From Firmicutes bacterium UBA5201 (GTDB lineage: Bacteria > Bacillota > Clostridia > Peptostreptococcales > Acidaminobacteraceae): a DNA stretch of 64,000 nt. This document shows, piece by piece, positions 18,206 to 26,735 of the stretch. The position numbers were made by a program, and so were the translations under genes. A model generated the notes under the pieces. It saw only the letters and a program-made list of their open reading frames with translations. It had not been told where the DNA came from and ran no database searches. The stretch covers positions 62,001 to 126,000 of the forward strand of contig DHVT01000015.1 of NCBI GenBank assembly GCA_002412775.1, written 5' to 3'. Each line of letters opens with the position of its first letter. The stretch's first letter is position 1.

Positions 18206-19255
18206 ATGAAATTTAAAATTGTTCCTGTATTTTTATTGATATTAATTGTATTTGCTGTTTTAGCCACGGGGTGTACGAATTCGAAAGAAACACCCGTTGC
18301 AGTTGAACCAATTGAAGAAGTTGAAGAAGTTGCAGTTGAATCTGAATACCCTTTGGTGATCAAGCACGCATTTGGAGAAACCATCATCGAAAGCAAACCT
18401 GAAAGAATTGCGACCATTTCTTGGGGCAACCATGATGTGCCACTTGCACTGGGCATCGAACCTGTAGGTGTCTCCATGGCAAACTACGGCGTTTTGGATG
18501 AGAGTGGACTGCTACCATGGACCAAAGCGGCATTTGAAAAGATGGGTGTGACTGCTCCGGTCATTTTTAATGACATGACAGGACTTGACTATGAAGCCAT
18601 CAATGATGCCGAGCCTGATGTGATCCTTGCTGCATATTCTGGAATCACTCAAGAAGAGTACAACCTACTCAGTGAAATTGCTCCTGTAATCGCTTATCCT
18701 GAGAACGCTTGGCAAACCTATTGGCGTGATCAGATCCTTTTGAACTCCAAAGGAATGGGCATGCAAAAAGAAGGACAGACTTTGGTTGCTGAACTGGAAA
18801 ACCTCATTTCAGATAAAATCGCCGGATATCCTGTTTTGGAAGGCAAGACCGCCGCATTCTTCTGGTTCAATCCTACCGATATGGGCAAGTTCTACGTCTA
18901 TCTGCCCGCGGATCCAAGAGCGGCATATTTGACGGATCTTGGCATGGTTTTCCCGCAAAGCGTGCTGGACATCGCCAAAGGGTCTGAAAGTTTTGCGATA
19001 GAGCTCAGTGCGGAGAATGCAGATCTATTGAACGATATCGACGTCATTGTGACCTATGGCAATGAGGAGCTACTTGAAATCATGAAATCCGATGCGCTCA
19101 TCGGTATGATCCCGGCAGTCAAGAGAGGGTCGGTCGCCGTGATTGAAGATGGCACACCGCTCGCGGCATCCGGAACACCGAGTGCGCTATCCATTGGAGC
19201 AACAATCGATGAGTATTTGGAAATACTCGCTGCTGCAGCGGGTTTAGTGGAGTGA
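18206..19255 (+). CDS. iron-siderophore ABC transporter, substrate-binding lipoprotein
   Basis: 349-residue FepB/FhuD-type binding protein. ATG 18206 follows GGAGAGG; it gives a lipoprotein signal with lipobox LATGC. The acidic linker precedes the cluster A-2 metal-chelate binding fold: PLVIKHAFGETIIESKPERIATISWGNHDVPLALGIEPVG and YEAINDAEPDVILAAYSGI are typical. First gene of the Fur-controlled operon; the stop overlaps the next start region by 1 base gap. Exact siderophore is unknown. Confidence 0.93.
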   Translation: MKFKIVPVFLLILIVFAVLATGCTNSKETPVAVEPIEEVEEVAVESEYPLVIKHAFGETIIESKPERIATISWGNHDVPLALGIEPVGVSMANYGVLDESGLLPWTKAAFEKMGVTAPVIFNDMTGLDYEAINDAEPDVILAAYSGITQEEYNLLSEIAPVIAYPENAWQTYWRDQILLNSKGMGMQKEGQTLVAELENLISDKIAGYPVLEGKTAAFFWFNPTDMGKFYVYLPADPRAAYLTDLGMVFPQSVLDIAKGSESFAIELSAENADLLNDIDVIVTYGNEELLEIMKSDALIGMIPAVKRGSVAVIEDGTPLAASGTPSALSIGATIDEYLEILAAAAGLVE

Positions 19256-19256
19256 T

Positions 19257-20255
19257 ATGAAATCTTCAAAATTCCTGGCAATCATTTTAATAAGCTTGGT
19301 CGGGCTTAGCCTTTGCATCCTTTTGTCTTTGACTCTTGGTGCAAGGGTTATTCCCTTTAATGAAACGATGGATGCCATTTTTCTCAACCAAAGAGATACG
19401 GTGAATCAAATCGTGGTCTTCGAGAGAATCCCGCGAACGGTCTTCGGAATCTTGGCAGGCATGGCACTAGGGGTTTCCGGTGCGATCATGCAGGCCATCA
19501 CGCGCAATCCCATAGCCGATCCGAGCATACTGGGGGTCAACACAGGCGCATCGCTTGCGGTGGTCATTGGAATCGCATTTTTCTCCATCGGTTCGTTGAA
19601 TGCCTACATCTGGTTCGCCATTGGTGGGGCGGCAGTTACGGCTTTGGCCGTCTATACCATTGGCTCCATCGGTTCCGGTGGTCCTACGCCGATCAAACTG
19701 GCACTTGCAGGTGCTGCGACCAGTGCCGCACTGTCCTCGCTGGTCAGTGCGGTGATGCTTCCAAGAACTGAAGTGATGAATCTGTTTCGCTTTTGGCAAG
19801 TCGGGAGCATCAGTGGGGCGACTTGGGAAGGCATTTCAACTGTTTTGCCATTTCTGGTCATCGGGCTTGGTGTCAGTTTCGCACTCGCACCGGCGCTGGA
19901 CATTCTCGCACTTGGAGAAGAACTCGCAACCGGACTGGGGGTCAAGACGAATACCATACGCATGATCGGCGCAACAGGGGGCGTACTGCTCACCGGTGCG
20001 ACCACGGCTATCGCTGGTCCAATCGGATTTGTCGGACTGATGGTGCCCCATATCGTGCGACTGGTAGTGGGTTCCAGCCTGAAAATGGTATTGCCATTAT
20101 CCGCCATAGGTGGTGCCATACTTCTTCTGGGTTCGGATGTCCTAGGCCGGGTGATCGGGCGACCGAGCGAGCTTGAGGCAGGCATCATCACGGCATTCAT
20201 CGGCGCGCCGATTTTGATCATGATTGCTAGAAAGGCCAAGGTGAAGTTGCTATGA
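19257..20255 (+). CDS. iron-siderophore ABC transporter permease (FecCD), subunit 1
   Basis: 332 residues with about nine to ten membrane helices of the FecCD/BtuC family. Marks: RIPRTVFGILAGMALGVSGAIMQAITRNPIADPSILGVNTGASLAVV near the N-terminus and TAIAGPIGFVGLMVPHIVRLVVG, the family's ATPase-coupling region. Starts immediately after the binding protein and overlaps the second permease by 4 bases. Forms a heterodimer with it. Confidence 0.95.
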   Translation: MKSSKFLAIILISLVGLSLCILLSLTLGARVIPFNETMDAIFLNQRDTVNQIVVFERIPRTVFGILAGMALGVSGAIMQAITRNPIADPSILGVNTGASLAVVIGIAFFSIGSLNAYIWFAIGGAAVTALAVYTIGSIGSGGPTPIKLALAGAATSAALSSLVSAVMLPRTEVMNLFRFWQVGSISGATWEGISTVLPFLVIGLGVSFALAPALDILALGEELATGLGVKTNTIRMIGATGGVLLTGATTAIAGPIGFVGLMVPHIVRLVVGSSLKMVLPLSAIGGAILLLGSDVLGRVIGRPSELEAGIITAFIGAPILIMIARKAKVKLL

Positions 20256-21286
20256 GTGTGTCTGGTGTAAATGAATTGAGAAAAGGCATCACAGGCCGCA
20301 AAAGGCGATGGATGATTGCCACTCTTATGCTTTCATTTTTCATAGTGATCATGACAATCATTCTGCTCATGGTTGGCAACAACCTCTATTCTTTCAAGAC
20401 GGTTGTGGCTGTGTTATCCGGTGAATCCATCAAAGGGGCCACATTCGCTATCTTGACTTTGAGGCTTCCCAGGATGCTTGCAGGACTTTTTGTCGGCTTG
20501 GCCTTTGGCATGGCGGGGAGCACGTTCCAGACCATCCTGAGAAATCCGCTCGCGAGTCCCGACATCATCGGCGTCACCACCGGATCCAGCGTGGCGGCCG
20601 TATTTTGCATACTGGTGCTTAAACTCAGTGGTTTCGTTGTCTCATTAGTATCCGTCCTATTTGGACTGCTGGTCTCGGTAGTGATCTATCTGTTGTCACG
20701 CGGAGGGCAATTCTCTGGTGGACGTTTGATTCTGATTGGCATCGGCGTTCAGGCAATGCTGAACTCGGTCATCAGCACCATGCTCCTAAAGGCCAATCAG
20801 TACGATGTCCCAGGTGCCATGCGCTGGCTGTCCGGTAGCTTGAATACCATGAGCATGACGGACATCCCAAGACTTGCCTTGGTGGTTATGGTATTTGGAA
20901 CCATCACAGTCCTTTTGGGGAAATATCTTCAGATCCTAGAACTGGGTGAGCAGTCCGCAGTCGCACTTGGTGTGAGAACGGACTTGACCAGAATGCTTCT
21001 GATTGGCAGTGCGGTGGTCCTCACGGCATTTGCAACAGCAGTATCGGGTCCCGTGGCATTCGTTGCCTTTCTATCGGGTCCCATCGCCAAAAGATTGGTG
21101 GGCTCAGGAAAATCACATGCGTTGCCTTCGGGACTGGTTGGCGCTTTACTTGTCCTGATCGCTGACTTTATTGGACAATTCGCACTAGGAATCAAACTTC
21201 CGGTCGGCGTGATCACTGGAATCCTCGGTGCACCTTATTTGATCATCTTATTAATTCGAATGAATCGTACGGGAGGTGCGGCATGA
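20252..21286 (+). CDS. iron-siderophore ABC transporter permease (FecCD), subunit 2
   Basis: 344 residues, FecCD family. The RLPRMLAGLFVGLAFGMAGSTFQTILRNPLASPDIIGVTTGSSVAAV and AVSGPVAFVAFLSGPIAKRLVG segments parallel those in subunit 1. ATG overlaps the stop of subunit 1 (ATGA) and its own stop overlaps the ATPase gene by 4 bases, so translation is coupled through the whole operon. Confidence 0.95.
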   Translation: MSVSGVNELRKGITGRKRRWMIATLMLSFFIVIMTIILLMVGNNLYSFKTVVAVLSGESIKGATFAILTLRLPRMLAGLFVGLAFGMAGSTFQTILRNPLASPDIIGVTTGSSVAAVFCILVLKLSGFVVSLVSVLFGLLVSVVIYLLSRGGQFSGGRLILIGIGVQAMLNSVISTMLLKANQYDVPGAMRWLSGSLNTMSMTDIPRLALVVMVFGTITVLLGKYLQILELGEQSAVALGVRTDLTRMLLIGSAVVLTAFATAVSGPVAFVAFLSGPIAKRLVGSGKSHALPSGLVGALLVLIADFIGQFALGIKLPVGVITGILGAPYLIILLIRMNRTGGAA

Positions 21287-22083
21287 TGCAAAAACACACT
21301 CTGGGAACTCAAAATATTGTGGCTGGATATGATGGCAAAGTCATAGTCGACGGGATCAATCTGTCCATCCCCGACGGCAAAATCACCGTGATCATCGGCG
21401 CCAATGCCTGCGGAAAATCCACTTTGCTCAAAACCATTGCCAGACTCATCAAGCCCATTTCCGGCGAAATCATGTTTGATGGAAAGTGCATCCACCAAAT
21501 CCAACCGAAGCACCTCGCAAGGGAACTTGGCTTGTTGCCACAGTCCCCAGTAGTACCGGAAGGCATCACTGTGGCGGATCTCGTTGCAAGGGGACGTTTC
21601 CCACACCAATCGTTTTTAAAAGGCATGACAAAACGCGATTACGAAGCAGTGGAGGAAGCCCTCGAATGCATGGGCATTTCCGAGCTCTCCGACCGCAACG
21701 TGGACGAACTCTCAGGAGGCCAAAGACAAAGAGTCTGGATTGCTATGGCACTGGCACAGGAAACGGATGTCCTGCTTCTGGATGAACCGACCACTTATCT
21801 CGATGTGACCCATCAGATCGAAATCCTCGATCTTTTGATGGACCTGAACAGAATGAAAGGCAAAACCATAGTGATGGTGCTGCACGACATCAACCTGTCC
21901 GCACGTTACGCTGACCACATCTTCGCGCTGAAAAAGGGCACCGTGGTTGCTGAAGGGAAGCCTTCTGAAATTCTAAGTAGTGCCCTTATAAAAAGCGTCT
22001 TCGATCTGGATTGTACTGTCCTGAACGATCCGATTTCAGACACGCCGATGATTGTTCCTATTGGGAGGCACCATAAAAATTGA
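21283..22083 (+). CDS. iron-siderophore ABC transporter ATP-binding protein
   Basis: 266-residue FecE/FhuC-type ATPase. Walker A GANACGKST (about 39-47), Q-loop LLPQSP, signature LSGGQRQR, Walker B VLLLDEP and the switch histidine in VLHDIN are all present. Energises the two upstream permeases. Last gene of the operon; no T-run terminator follows, and the next promoter begins about 18 bases later. Confidence 0.96.
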   Translation: MMQKHTLGTQNIVAGYDGKVIVDGINLSIPDGKITVIIGANACGKSTLLKTIARLIKPISGEIMFDGKCIHQIQPKHLARELGLLPQSPVVPEGITVADLVARGRFPHQSFLKGMTKRDYEAVEEALECMGISELSDRNVDELSGGQRQRVWIAMALAQETDVLLLDEPTTYLDVTHQIEILDLLMDLNRMKGKTIVMVLHDINLSARYADHIFALKKGTVVAEGKPSEILSSALIKSVFDLDCTVLNDPISDTPMIVPIGRHHKN

Positions 22084-22101
22084 TAATTTTGCAAAGTTCG
22101 C

Positions 22102-22160
22102 TTGACATTTTGTGCAAAGCTTGCTATGCTTATTATGCAAAGTTAACTATGCAAAAAAAG
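22102..22160 (+). promoter_or_regulatory. promoter with iterated GCAAAGTT operator
   Basis: TTGACA 22102-22107, 17-base spacer, TATGCT 22125-22130. GCAAAG[TC]T occurs three times at 22091, 22114 and 22137, about 23 bases apart (two helical turns), straddling the promoter: probably the autoregulatory site of the XRE repressor downstream. Confidence 0.7.
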
Positions 22161-22171
22161 TAGGTGATCAG

Positions 22172-22372
22172 GTGAAAACAAGAATCAGAGCACTGAGAAA
22201 AGAACGAAAAATGTCACAGGAAGAGCTGGCGCTTGAGGTCGGATCGACACGGCAGACCATCACATCGATTGAAGTCGGGAAATACACCGCTTCACTAACG
22301 CTGGCTTACAAAATTGCACATTATTTCGGACTGACCATCGAAGAGGTTTTTGACTTTTCGGATGTGGAATGA
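22172..22372 (+). CDS. XRE family transcriptional regulator, small
   Basis: 66 residues, essentially one Cro/C1-type helix-turn-helix (MSQEELALEVGSTRQTITSIEVGKYTASLTLAYKIAHYFG) with the short IEEVF C-terminus of the YgzD/YozG kind. GTG start at 22172 behind TAGGTGA. Followed within 20 bases by a membrane-protein gene; such pairs are common in Clostridia and Bacilli, where the repressor controls its own operon. Confidence 0.9.
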   Translation: MKTRIRALRKERKMSQEELALEVGSTRQTITSIEVGKYTASLTLAYKIAHYFGLTIEEVFDFSDVE

Positions 22373-22391
22373 TTTTACGGGGGACAGGACA

Positions 22392-22841
22392 ATGGAAAAA
22401 TTCAAACAAAGCATCAAAAGAAGAATCACATTATTATCCATAATGGTTTTAGTGTTTATGGCATTGGGCATCCAAGGCTATCTGATGAGCGGCAACACCG
22501 AGAGCGCAAGCATGTCGGACGGCATCGTTTCCGGATTCCAGCTCGGACTCATATTTGGAATCGGTATTAGAGCCTTGATCGAAATCATAACTCTCAGCAG
22601 AGCCATGAAGGATGAGAAAAAAATCAAGATCCTTTACAACAAAGAGAACGACGAAAGAATGAAAACCATCCGCAGCAAAGCGGGAATGCCAATGGTAATG
22701 ATCACTTCTGTGATGATGCTCACAGCTGCAATAGTAGCTGGGTATTTCAACATCGTCGTCTTTTACACACTGGTGATTGCGGCAATGGTCCAGCTCACAA
22801 TAGGAGCCTCCATCAAACTTTATCTGATGAAAACCATGTAG
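22392..22841 (+). CDS. integral membrane protein in XRE operon
   Basis: 149 residues. Cytoplasmic basic start, two helices (about 11-32 and 46-66), a charged loop with NKENDERMKTIRSKAG, and two more helices. The ENDER motif and topology resemble small DUF2178/DUF3796-like membrane proteins paired with HTH regulators. Start ATG 22392 has only a weak GGGGGACAGG leader. Function unknown; the partner gene context suggests stress or antimicrobial response. Confidence 0.75.
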   Translation: MEKFKQSIKRRITLLSIMVLVFMALGIQGYLMSGNTESASMSDGIVSGFQLGLIFGIGIRALIEIITLSRAMKDEKKIKILYNKENDERMKTIRSKAGMPMVMITSVMMLTAAIVAGYFNIVVFYTLVIAAMVQLTIGASIKLYLMKTM

Positions 22842-22852
22842 GAGGAGTTCCG

Positions 22853-23038
22853 ATGAACTATAAGAAATTATATCTGGTCAGTTTAGCAATTATGGTCTTT
22901 GCACTTCTGCTCATGGGGATTAATGGCACATTCTACGAAATGAATGATTGGGTGATCCGAATCGTAGGGATAGTGATGATGATCAACTTGGTCGTACTGG
23001 TGTACTCATTTATGAAATACAAGCAAAAGGATACATAA
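22853..23038 (+). CDS. small membrane protein, 61 residues
   Basis: Two membrane helices (about 7-25 and 35-53) with a basic tail. AGGAGG lies 6 bases before ATG and the gap to the preceding gene is 11 bases, so it is the third gene of the XRE operon. Ends at a strong hairpin. No recognised family. Confidence 0.75.
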   Translation: MNYKKLYLVSLAIMVFALLLMGINGTFYEMNDWVIRIVGIVMMINLVVLVYSFMKYKQKDT

Positions 23039-23044
23039 TTATGA

Positions 23045-23095
23045 AGAGATAGCTCCATCGGTGAAAGATACCGATGGGGCTATCTCTTTGTTTTT
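23045..23095 (+). terminator. rho-independent terminator
   Basis: GAGATAGCTCCATCGGT / ACCGATGGGGCTATCTC with loop GAAAGAT and a TTTGTTTTT tail. Confidence 0.9.
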
Positions 23096-23495
23096 GACAT
23101 AAGTATACCCTTATCTATAAGGGGTCAGTTAAACTGGAAGAAATGGTAAAATGTAATGATTAGGCAATTTTGAAAATGGATGCAGAGAAGTGATTTAAAA
23201 CTGTGCAATTTGCATAAGATTTAAATTGTCAGAAAAGTTAGACTATTTATATAAAGTTGTGAAAAAAGTGATACAATAAAGAAAGAATGATTATTTACAT
23301 ATAAATATTGTATTGTCTGGTGTGTATACATGGTGATGATTGATAGAATGTAGGTTAATGTCATTGCTTAAGGATAATCAGAAGATTTTTTGGGAAGGAT
23401 ATGCATTTATAGTCAGATAATAGAGTTTTTCATGAAAGATTACCTGAGCATTCTGAACGGTTTCAATGTTTTGGAAATTGAACAGGAAAATAGGA
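23096..23495. other. AT-rich gap before the cassette array
   Basis: No gene longer than a few codons. A 22-codon open frame starts with ATG at 23432 (MKDYLSILNGFN) and ends at a TAG lying inside the first cassette core GTTAGCT (23496-23502); it could be the remnant of a gene cut by cassette insertion. No integrase, attI consensus or convincing cassette promoter was found. Confidence 0.5.
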
Positions 23496-23521
23496 GTTAG
23501 CTGAAATCTAAGGAGAAGTTA

Positions 23522-24313
23522 ATGCCATTTGAAAAGTATGGATATTTAGGTACACAGATTCTTGATAAGAAAAAAGAAAACACAAAAGAGAATATGGAAT
23601 TATTTGACATTGGTATGGATACTCTTAAACTAGCATATGATATTATGTATTCTTCAAATATTACAAATGATGATTATAAAAAGGTTATAGTATTTGCTTT
23701 ATATTGTAAAATTGTTGAAAGTTATAATTCAACAGTTTTATTGAGCAACTATGGTTTGTTAAGTGATTCAAGATCAATGCTTAGAGTTTTTATTGAATCG
23801 GTTTTTATTTTCAGTGGAATTATCAATGATGAATCACTTTATGATCAATTTATTATTAAAGGCGATTATGAAACATATGAGCTTATAAAACGAGTCAATA
23901 AAAATCCTAATGAGTATACGGAAGAATTAAAAAAATATTGTGATAATTTTGATTGTGATAGGTTGGAATGCAAAGTCTCAAAATATAAAAAGGAAAATTT
24001 TTATGCACGAATTTTAGCAGAAAAAGCGAATATGAACGATGTATATTATTATGTATATCATCAACTTTGTGAAGATGTTCATACAAATGTCAGGTCCTTG
24101 CGCAGCTATATCGATTGGAGTAATAACGATATTGTTGGACTAAATCCACTTCCAAAATATACAGATCAAAGCTATGTTTTAGTCACAGTTATATGGATAA
24201 TGCTTCGAGCATTGAAAGATTTAGACAGTTTTGCTGGATTAGCTACAAGAGAAATGATAAATTCGATTGAAGTGAAATTAAAACCGCATTTTAAGACTTC
24301 AGTTAATACATAG
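23522..24313 (+). CDS. cassette 1: DUF5677-like protein
   Basis: 263 residues, mostly helical, no signal or membrane segment. The central YNSTVLLSNYGLLSDSRSMLRVFIESVFIFSGIIND pattern is that of DUF5677 proteins, a family of unknown function often found in mobile islands. A late YHQLCEDVHTNVRSLRSY segment is its second conserved part. Start ATG follows AGGAG. 26 bases separate the cassette core from the start codon. Strongly AT-rich codon use compared with the XRE operon upstream. Confidence 0.7.
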   Translation: MPFEKYGYLGTQILDKKKENTKENMELFDIGMDTLKLAYDIMYSSNITNDDYKKVIVFALYCKIVESYNSTVLLSNYGLLSDSRSMLRVFIESVFIFSGIINDESLYDQFIIKGDYETYELIKRVNKNPNEYTEELKKYCDNFDCDRLECKVSKYKKENFYARILAEKANMNDVYYYVYHQLCEDVHTNVRSLRSYIDWSNNDIVGLNPLPKYTDQSYVLVTVIWIMLRALKDLDSFAGLATREMINSIEVKLKPHFKTSVNT

Positions 24314-24354
24314 TCCTCGCATCTAAGGTTGCGAGGAGTATAAGAACGTTTGAC
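24298..24354 (+). repeat. attC site 1 (degenerate)
   Basis: Hairpin CCTCGCA...TTGCGAGG within TTCAGTTAAT (left) and AAGAACGTTTGAC (right). Left end is complementary to the cassette-1 core GTTAGCTGAA apart from one G-T and the terminal base. Confidence 0.65.
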
Positions 24355-24380
24355 GAAAGGTATAAAAGGTAAATGACTCT

Positions 24381-24806
24381 ATGAATGAAAAGGAAAAATG
24401 GGATTATATAATTTCACTTGATGAAGAGTTATTAATCGGCGGAGTAATTTTAGATGAACGGATATCAGAATTAGTTAGAAATGCTGATATTTCATACATT
24501 CATTGCGCCTATTGGTCGACAATAATAACATCTGTCGCAGGAATTGAAGGGTATCTTAGAATTGACAATATGAACCCATATAAAAATCTGAATGTATTAA
24601 TTCAGGAATCAGGTTTTGAAAAAACAGATATTGATGCGATACAAAAATTACGTCAATATAGAAATAAATTAGTTCATGGCAACTTTGATGTAGAGGAAGA
24701 ATTAATTCTTGATTCAAATGACCAATTTACGCGAGAGGCAGAAAAAAATGCAAGGGATGCTTTAAAATTATTAAGAATTATAGTCTATTCTGACCAGTGG
24801 ATATAA
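24381..24806 (+). CDS. cassette 2: HEPN-like protein
   Basis: 141 residues, helical. Residues 94-99 read RNKLVH, matching the RxxxxH catalytic motif of HEPN ribonucleases and toxins, in a YRNKLVHG context typical of the superfamily. The N-terminal half (SYIHCAYWSTIITSVAGIEGYLR) fits the first helices of that bundle. Many HEPN proteins act as RNases in toxin-antitoxin or abortive-infection systems, but no antitoxin partner sits beside it, so the activity is inference. ATG is 33 bases after the cassette core. Confidence 0.65.
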   Translation: MNEKEKWDYIISLDEELLIGGVILDERISELVRNADISYIHCAYWSTIITSVAGIEGYLRIDNMNPYKNLNVLIQESGFEKTDIDAIQKLRQYRNKLVHGNFDVEEELILDSNDQFTREAEKNARDALKLLRIIVYSDQWI

Positions 24807-24818
24807 ATTAAACCCATT

Positions 24819-24941
24819 ATCTAACGCGCCTGTTATCTACATTCCTTCTGATGACAGGGTTCATAAGAGCTACACACAACGTCATTTTATCTGCGAAGGC
24901 GTTAAAAAGTAGGAATGTCGGAAACTGCTGCAACGTTAGCT
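24819..24941 (+). repeat. attC site 2 (long, irregular)
   Basis: Starts ATCTAACG, ends CAACGTTAGCT; inner arms ACATTCCT / AGGAATGT pair across an about 60-base loop. The left core does not complement the core of its own cassette (GTTTGAC), and an extra GTTATCT at 24832 suggests a fused or rearranged site. Confidence 0.6.
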
Positions 24942-24983
24942 AAAATCTATTTTTAGGACATTTAAAATATACGGAGGACAAAC

Positions 24984-25571
24984 ATGATCACAGAATTTTC
25001 ACTATTAAAGTGGATTATTACAGCTATTACAAAAGTAATTCAATATGAAGAAAAGGAAGATTTACGAACACAAAGATATTTGAAAGTTAGACCTTACTAT
25101 ATTGAGGGGACATTATTATTAGAAGAAAGTATTGCTGCATATTGTGATTTATATAGAAACGAAGAGCATGTTCTGGCTGGTGTTGAAAAAATGACTAAAG
25201 TTAGTAATTTGTTGATTCAACTTGAAAAATTAGTTGAAGAAGCTGGAAAGCATCCTGAACTTGGTAAACAATGGGTTGAAATTGTAAAAACAATTCATGA
25301 TTATAAAAAATACCAAGATGCAATAAATGATGGATATGAGGAAGTTCCAGGAGAAACTGTAGGGTATCACTTAAATGAAAACAATATGTACTCATTGGAT
25401 AGAGATGAGTTGTTTGAATTTAAATCACCACCGCCTGTTTTACTTATTAGTGAAGAGGGCGATGAAAATGCAGATTATCAATATAGGGAATTACTTGACT
25501 ATCTCATTAAGTTGAAAGATTTATTTATTAGTAGGAGAGACGAACGGGACACTAGACTTGAAGGTAGATAA
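24984..25571 (+). CDS. cassette 3: hypothetical protein
   Basis: 195 residues, soluble, highly charged and glutamate-rich, largely helical up to residue 125 and then a less structured tail with PPPVLLISEEGDE. An amphipathic N-terminal segment (EFSLLKWIITAITKVIQY) could touch a membrane. ATG preceded by CGGAGG. I recognise no family. As a cassette gene it stands alone with its attC downstream. Confidence 0.6.
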   Translation: MITEFSLLKWIITAITKVIQYEEKEDLRTQRYLKVRPYYIEGTLLLEESIAAYCDLYRNEEHVLAGVEKMTKVSNLLIQLEKLVEEAGKHPELGKQWVEIVKTIHDYKKYQDAINDGYEEVPGETVGYHLNENNMYSLDRDELFEFKSPPPVLLISEEGDENADYQYRELLDYLIKLKDLFISRRDERDTRLEGR

Positions 25572-25576
25572 TAGAC

Positions 25577-25633
25577 TTCAGCTAACACACCATTTTAGCC
25601 ACAGAGGCGGCTAAAACGGTAAGAACGTTATCT
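25577..25633 (+). repeat. attC site 3
   Basis: About 54-base site: AGCTAAC left core, CCATTTTAGCC / GGCTAAAACGG arms, GAACGTTATCT right core. Nearly identical to the site at 29268. Left core complements the cassette-3 core GTTAGCT (24935). Confidence 0.9.
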
Positions 25634-25748
25634 GACATATTCTCTTACTATGGAGAGTGGAATTATAGGATTTTAGTGATATGGGGCTTTTAAATCAGCA
25701 TTGTTTTCTCTAATATATAATAAAGAAATGATAGGAGTAATGGGTATT

Positions 25749-26351
25749 ATGAAAAAAAATGAGGTAGAGATGAATGACAAGTTGTTATTGTTTCTTACAA
25801 TTGGGTGGTCAGTTTATGGCATAATAATTTTGTCATTTTTATTTGCAACACTTATAGGAACACAAAAACCAAATGTTCAACTGATTTTAGTCTTTGTAAT
25901 AATAATAGTTATAGTAGTAGTTACTGTTTTAGCACTAATGTTTATTGAAAAAAGATGGATTAATATAATTTCAGTGGTTCTATATACAACTATAATGCCA
26001 ATCATATTTATGGTTTTAGTTGGTGGAATGTTTGGTTCGAAGATACAGGGGACAATTGATTTCTGGGTGATATTAGTTACATCTGGAGTGCCATATATAT
26101 TTTTATTCATCTTAATAATTAGAGAACTTATTATAAAGAGACATAAATTTCTAATGAGAATTGAATTAGCAATATCATTTTCAATATCTATTTTGACATG
26201 TGTATTTGTGTTTGCCTTGCTTTCAGGAATTGATAATTTCGATAAGATGATGGCTTTGTTATTGGGAATGCCGCTTACCCTTAATTTTATAATTCAAGGG
26301 ATTATGAAATATAAAAATATAACTTGGGAAGGGATTGAAGAAGATAAGTAA
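25749..26351 (+). CDS. cassette 4: hypothetical membrane protein
   Basis: About 200 residues with six hydrophobic segments and a short charged C-terminus (GIEEDK). No family recognised. The start is uncertain: ATG 25749 has AGGAG 11 bases upstream, while ATG 25770 follows GAGGTAGAG closely. The first helix begins just after residue 10 in either case. Extremely AT-rich codon use (runs of ATA, ATT, TTA). Confidence 0.65.
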   Translation: MKKNEVEMNDKLLLFLTIGWSVYGIIILSFLFATLIGTQKPNVQLILVFVIIIVIVVVTVLALMFIEKRWINIISVVLYTTIMPIIFMVLVGGMFGSKIQGTIDFWVILVTSGVPYIFLFILIIRELIIKRHKFLMRIELAISFSISILTCVFVFALLSGIDNFDKMMALLLGMPLTLNFIIQGIMKYKNITWEGIEEDK

Positions 26352-26476
26352 TATTTCTATTTATATTACGGTCTAGATTACAAAATACGAACTCAATCAG
26401 AATTGTTCAGAAACAATATTGGCGTGTTTATTCAAAAGAATAGCAGATTGCTTATGAGAGTGGCCGCCGATAATAC

Positions 26477-26551
26477 GTCAGATAACAGCATGTTTTCAAC
26501 ACAACAGGTAGCGGTAGAATTGTTGCGTCGCAAACACGCAGAACGTTAATG
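26477..26551 (+). repeat. attC site 4
   Basis: Left core GTCAGATAAC is a perfect 10-base complement of the cassette-4 5' core GTTATCTGAC (25627-25636). Inner arms GC[AG]TGTTT / AAACACGC; right core GAACGTTAATG. Confidence 0.9.
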
Positions 26552-26705
26552 TGAAATTGCGCTTCGCTTCATTTCACATTAACGTCGGGCGCCTACAGCT
26601 TTGTAAAGCAATGTGGATAAGCGCCACATCACTTAACAACACCTTGCCAACAATCCCACTTGTGCGCTAAAGCGCACCGTGGAATCGTCGGCAAGCCGCC
26701 CGACG
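26546..26705 (+). repeat. gene-less cassette, copy 1 (includes attC site 5)
   Basis: 160 bases between core cleavage points with no gene: a hairpin GTTAATGTGAAAT / ATTTCACATTAAC followed by a 135-base attC whose outer arms are TAACGTCGGGCG / CGCCCGACGTTA. The identical unit recurs at 28487-28646 with four base differences. Confidence 0.88.
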
Positions 26706-26735
26706 TTAGCAGAAAGCCAGAAAGGAAGAATCAAT

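Noticed and set aside
23096..23495. Possible attI site or integrase remnant upstream of the cassettes
   Set aside because: No IntI motifs in any frame, and the only core-like site is the first cassette boundary at 23496. I treat the array as lacking an integrase here.
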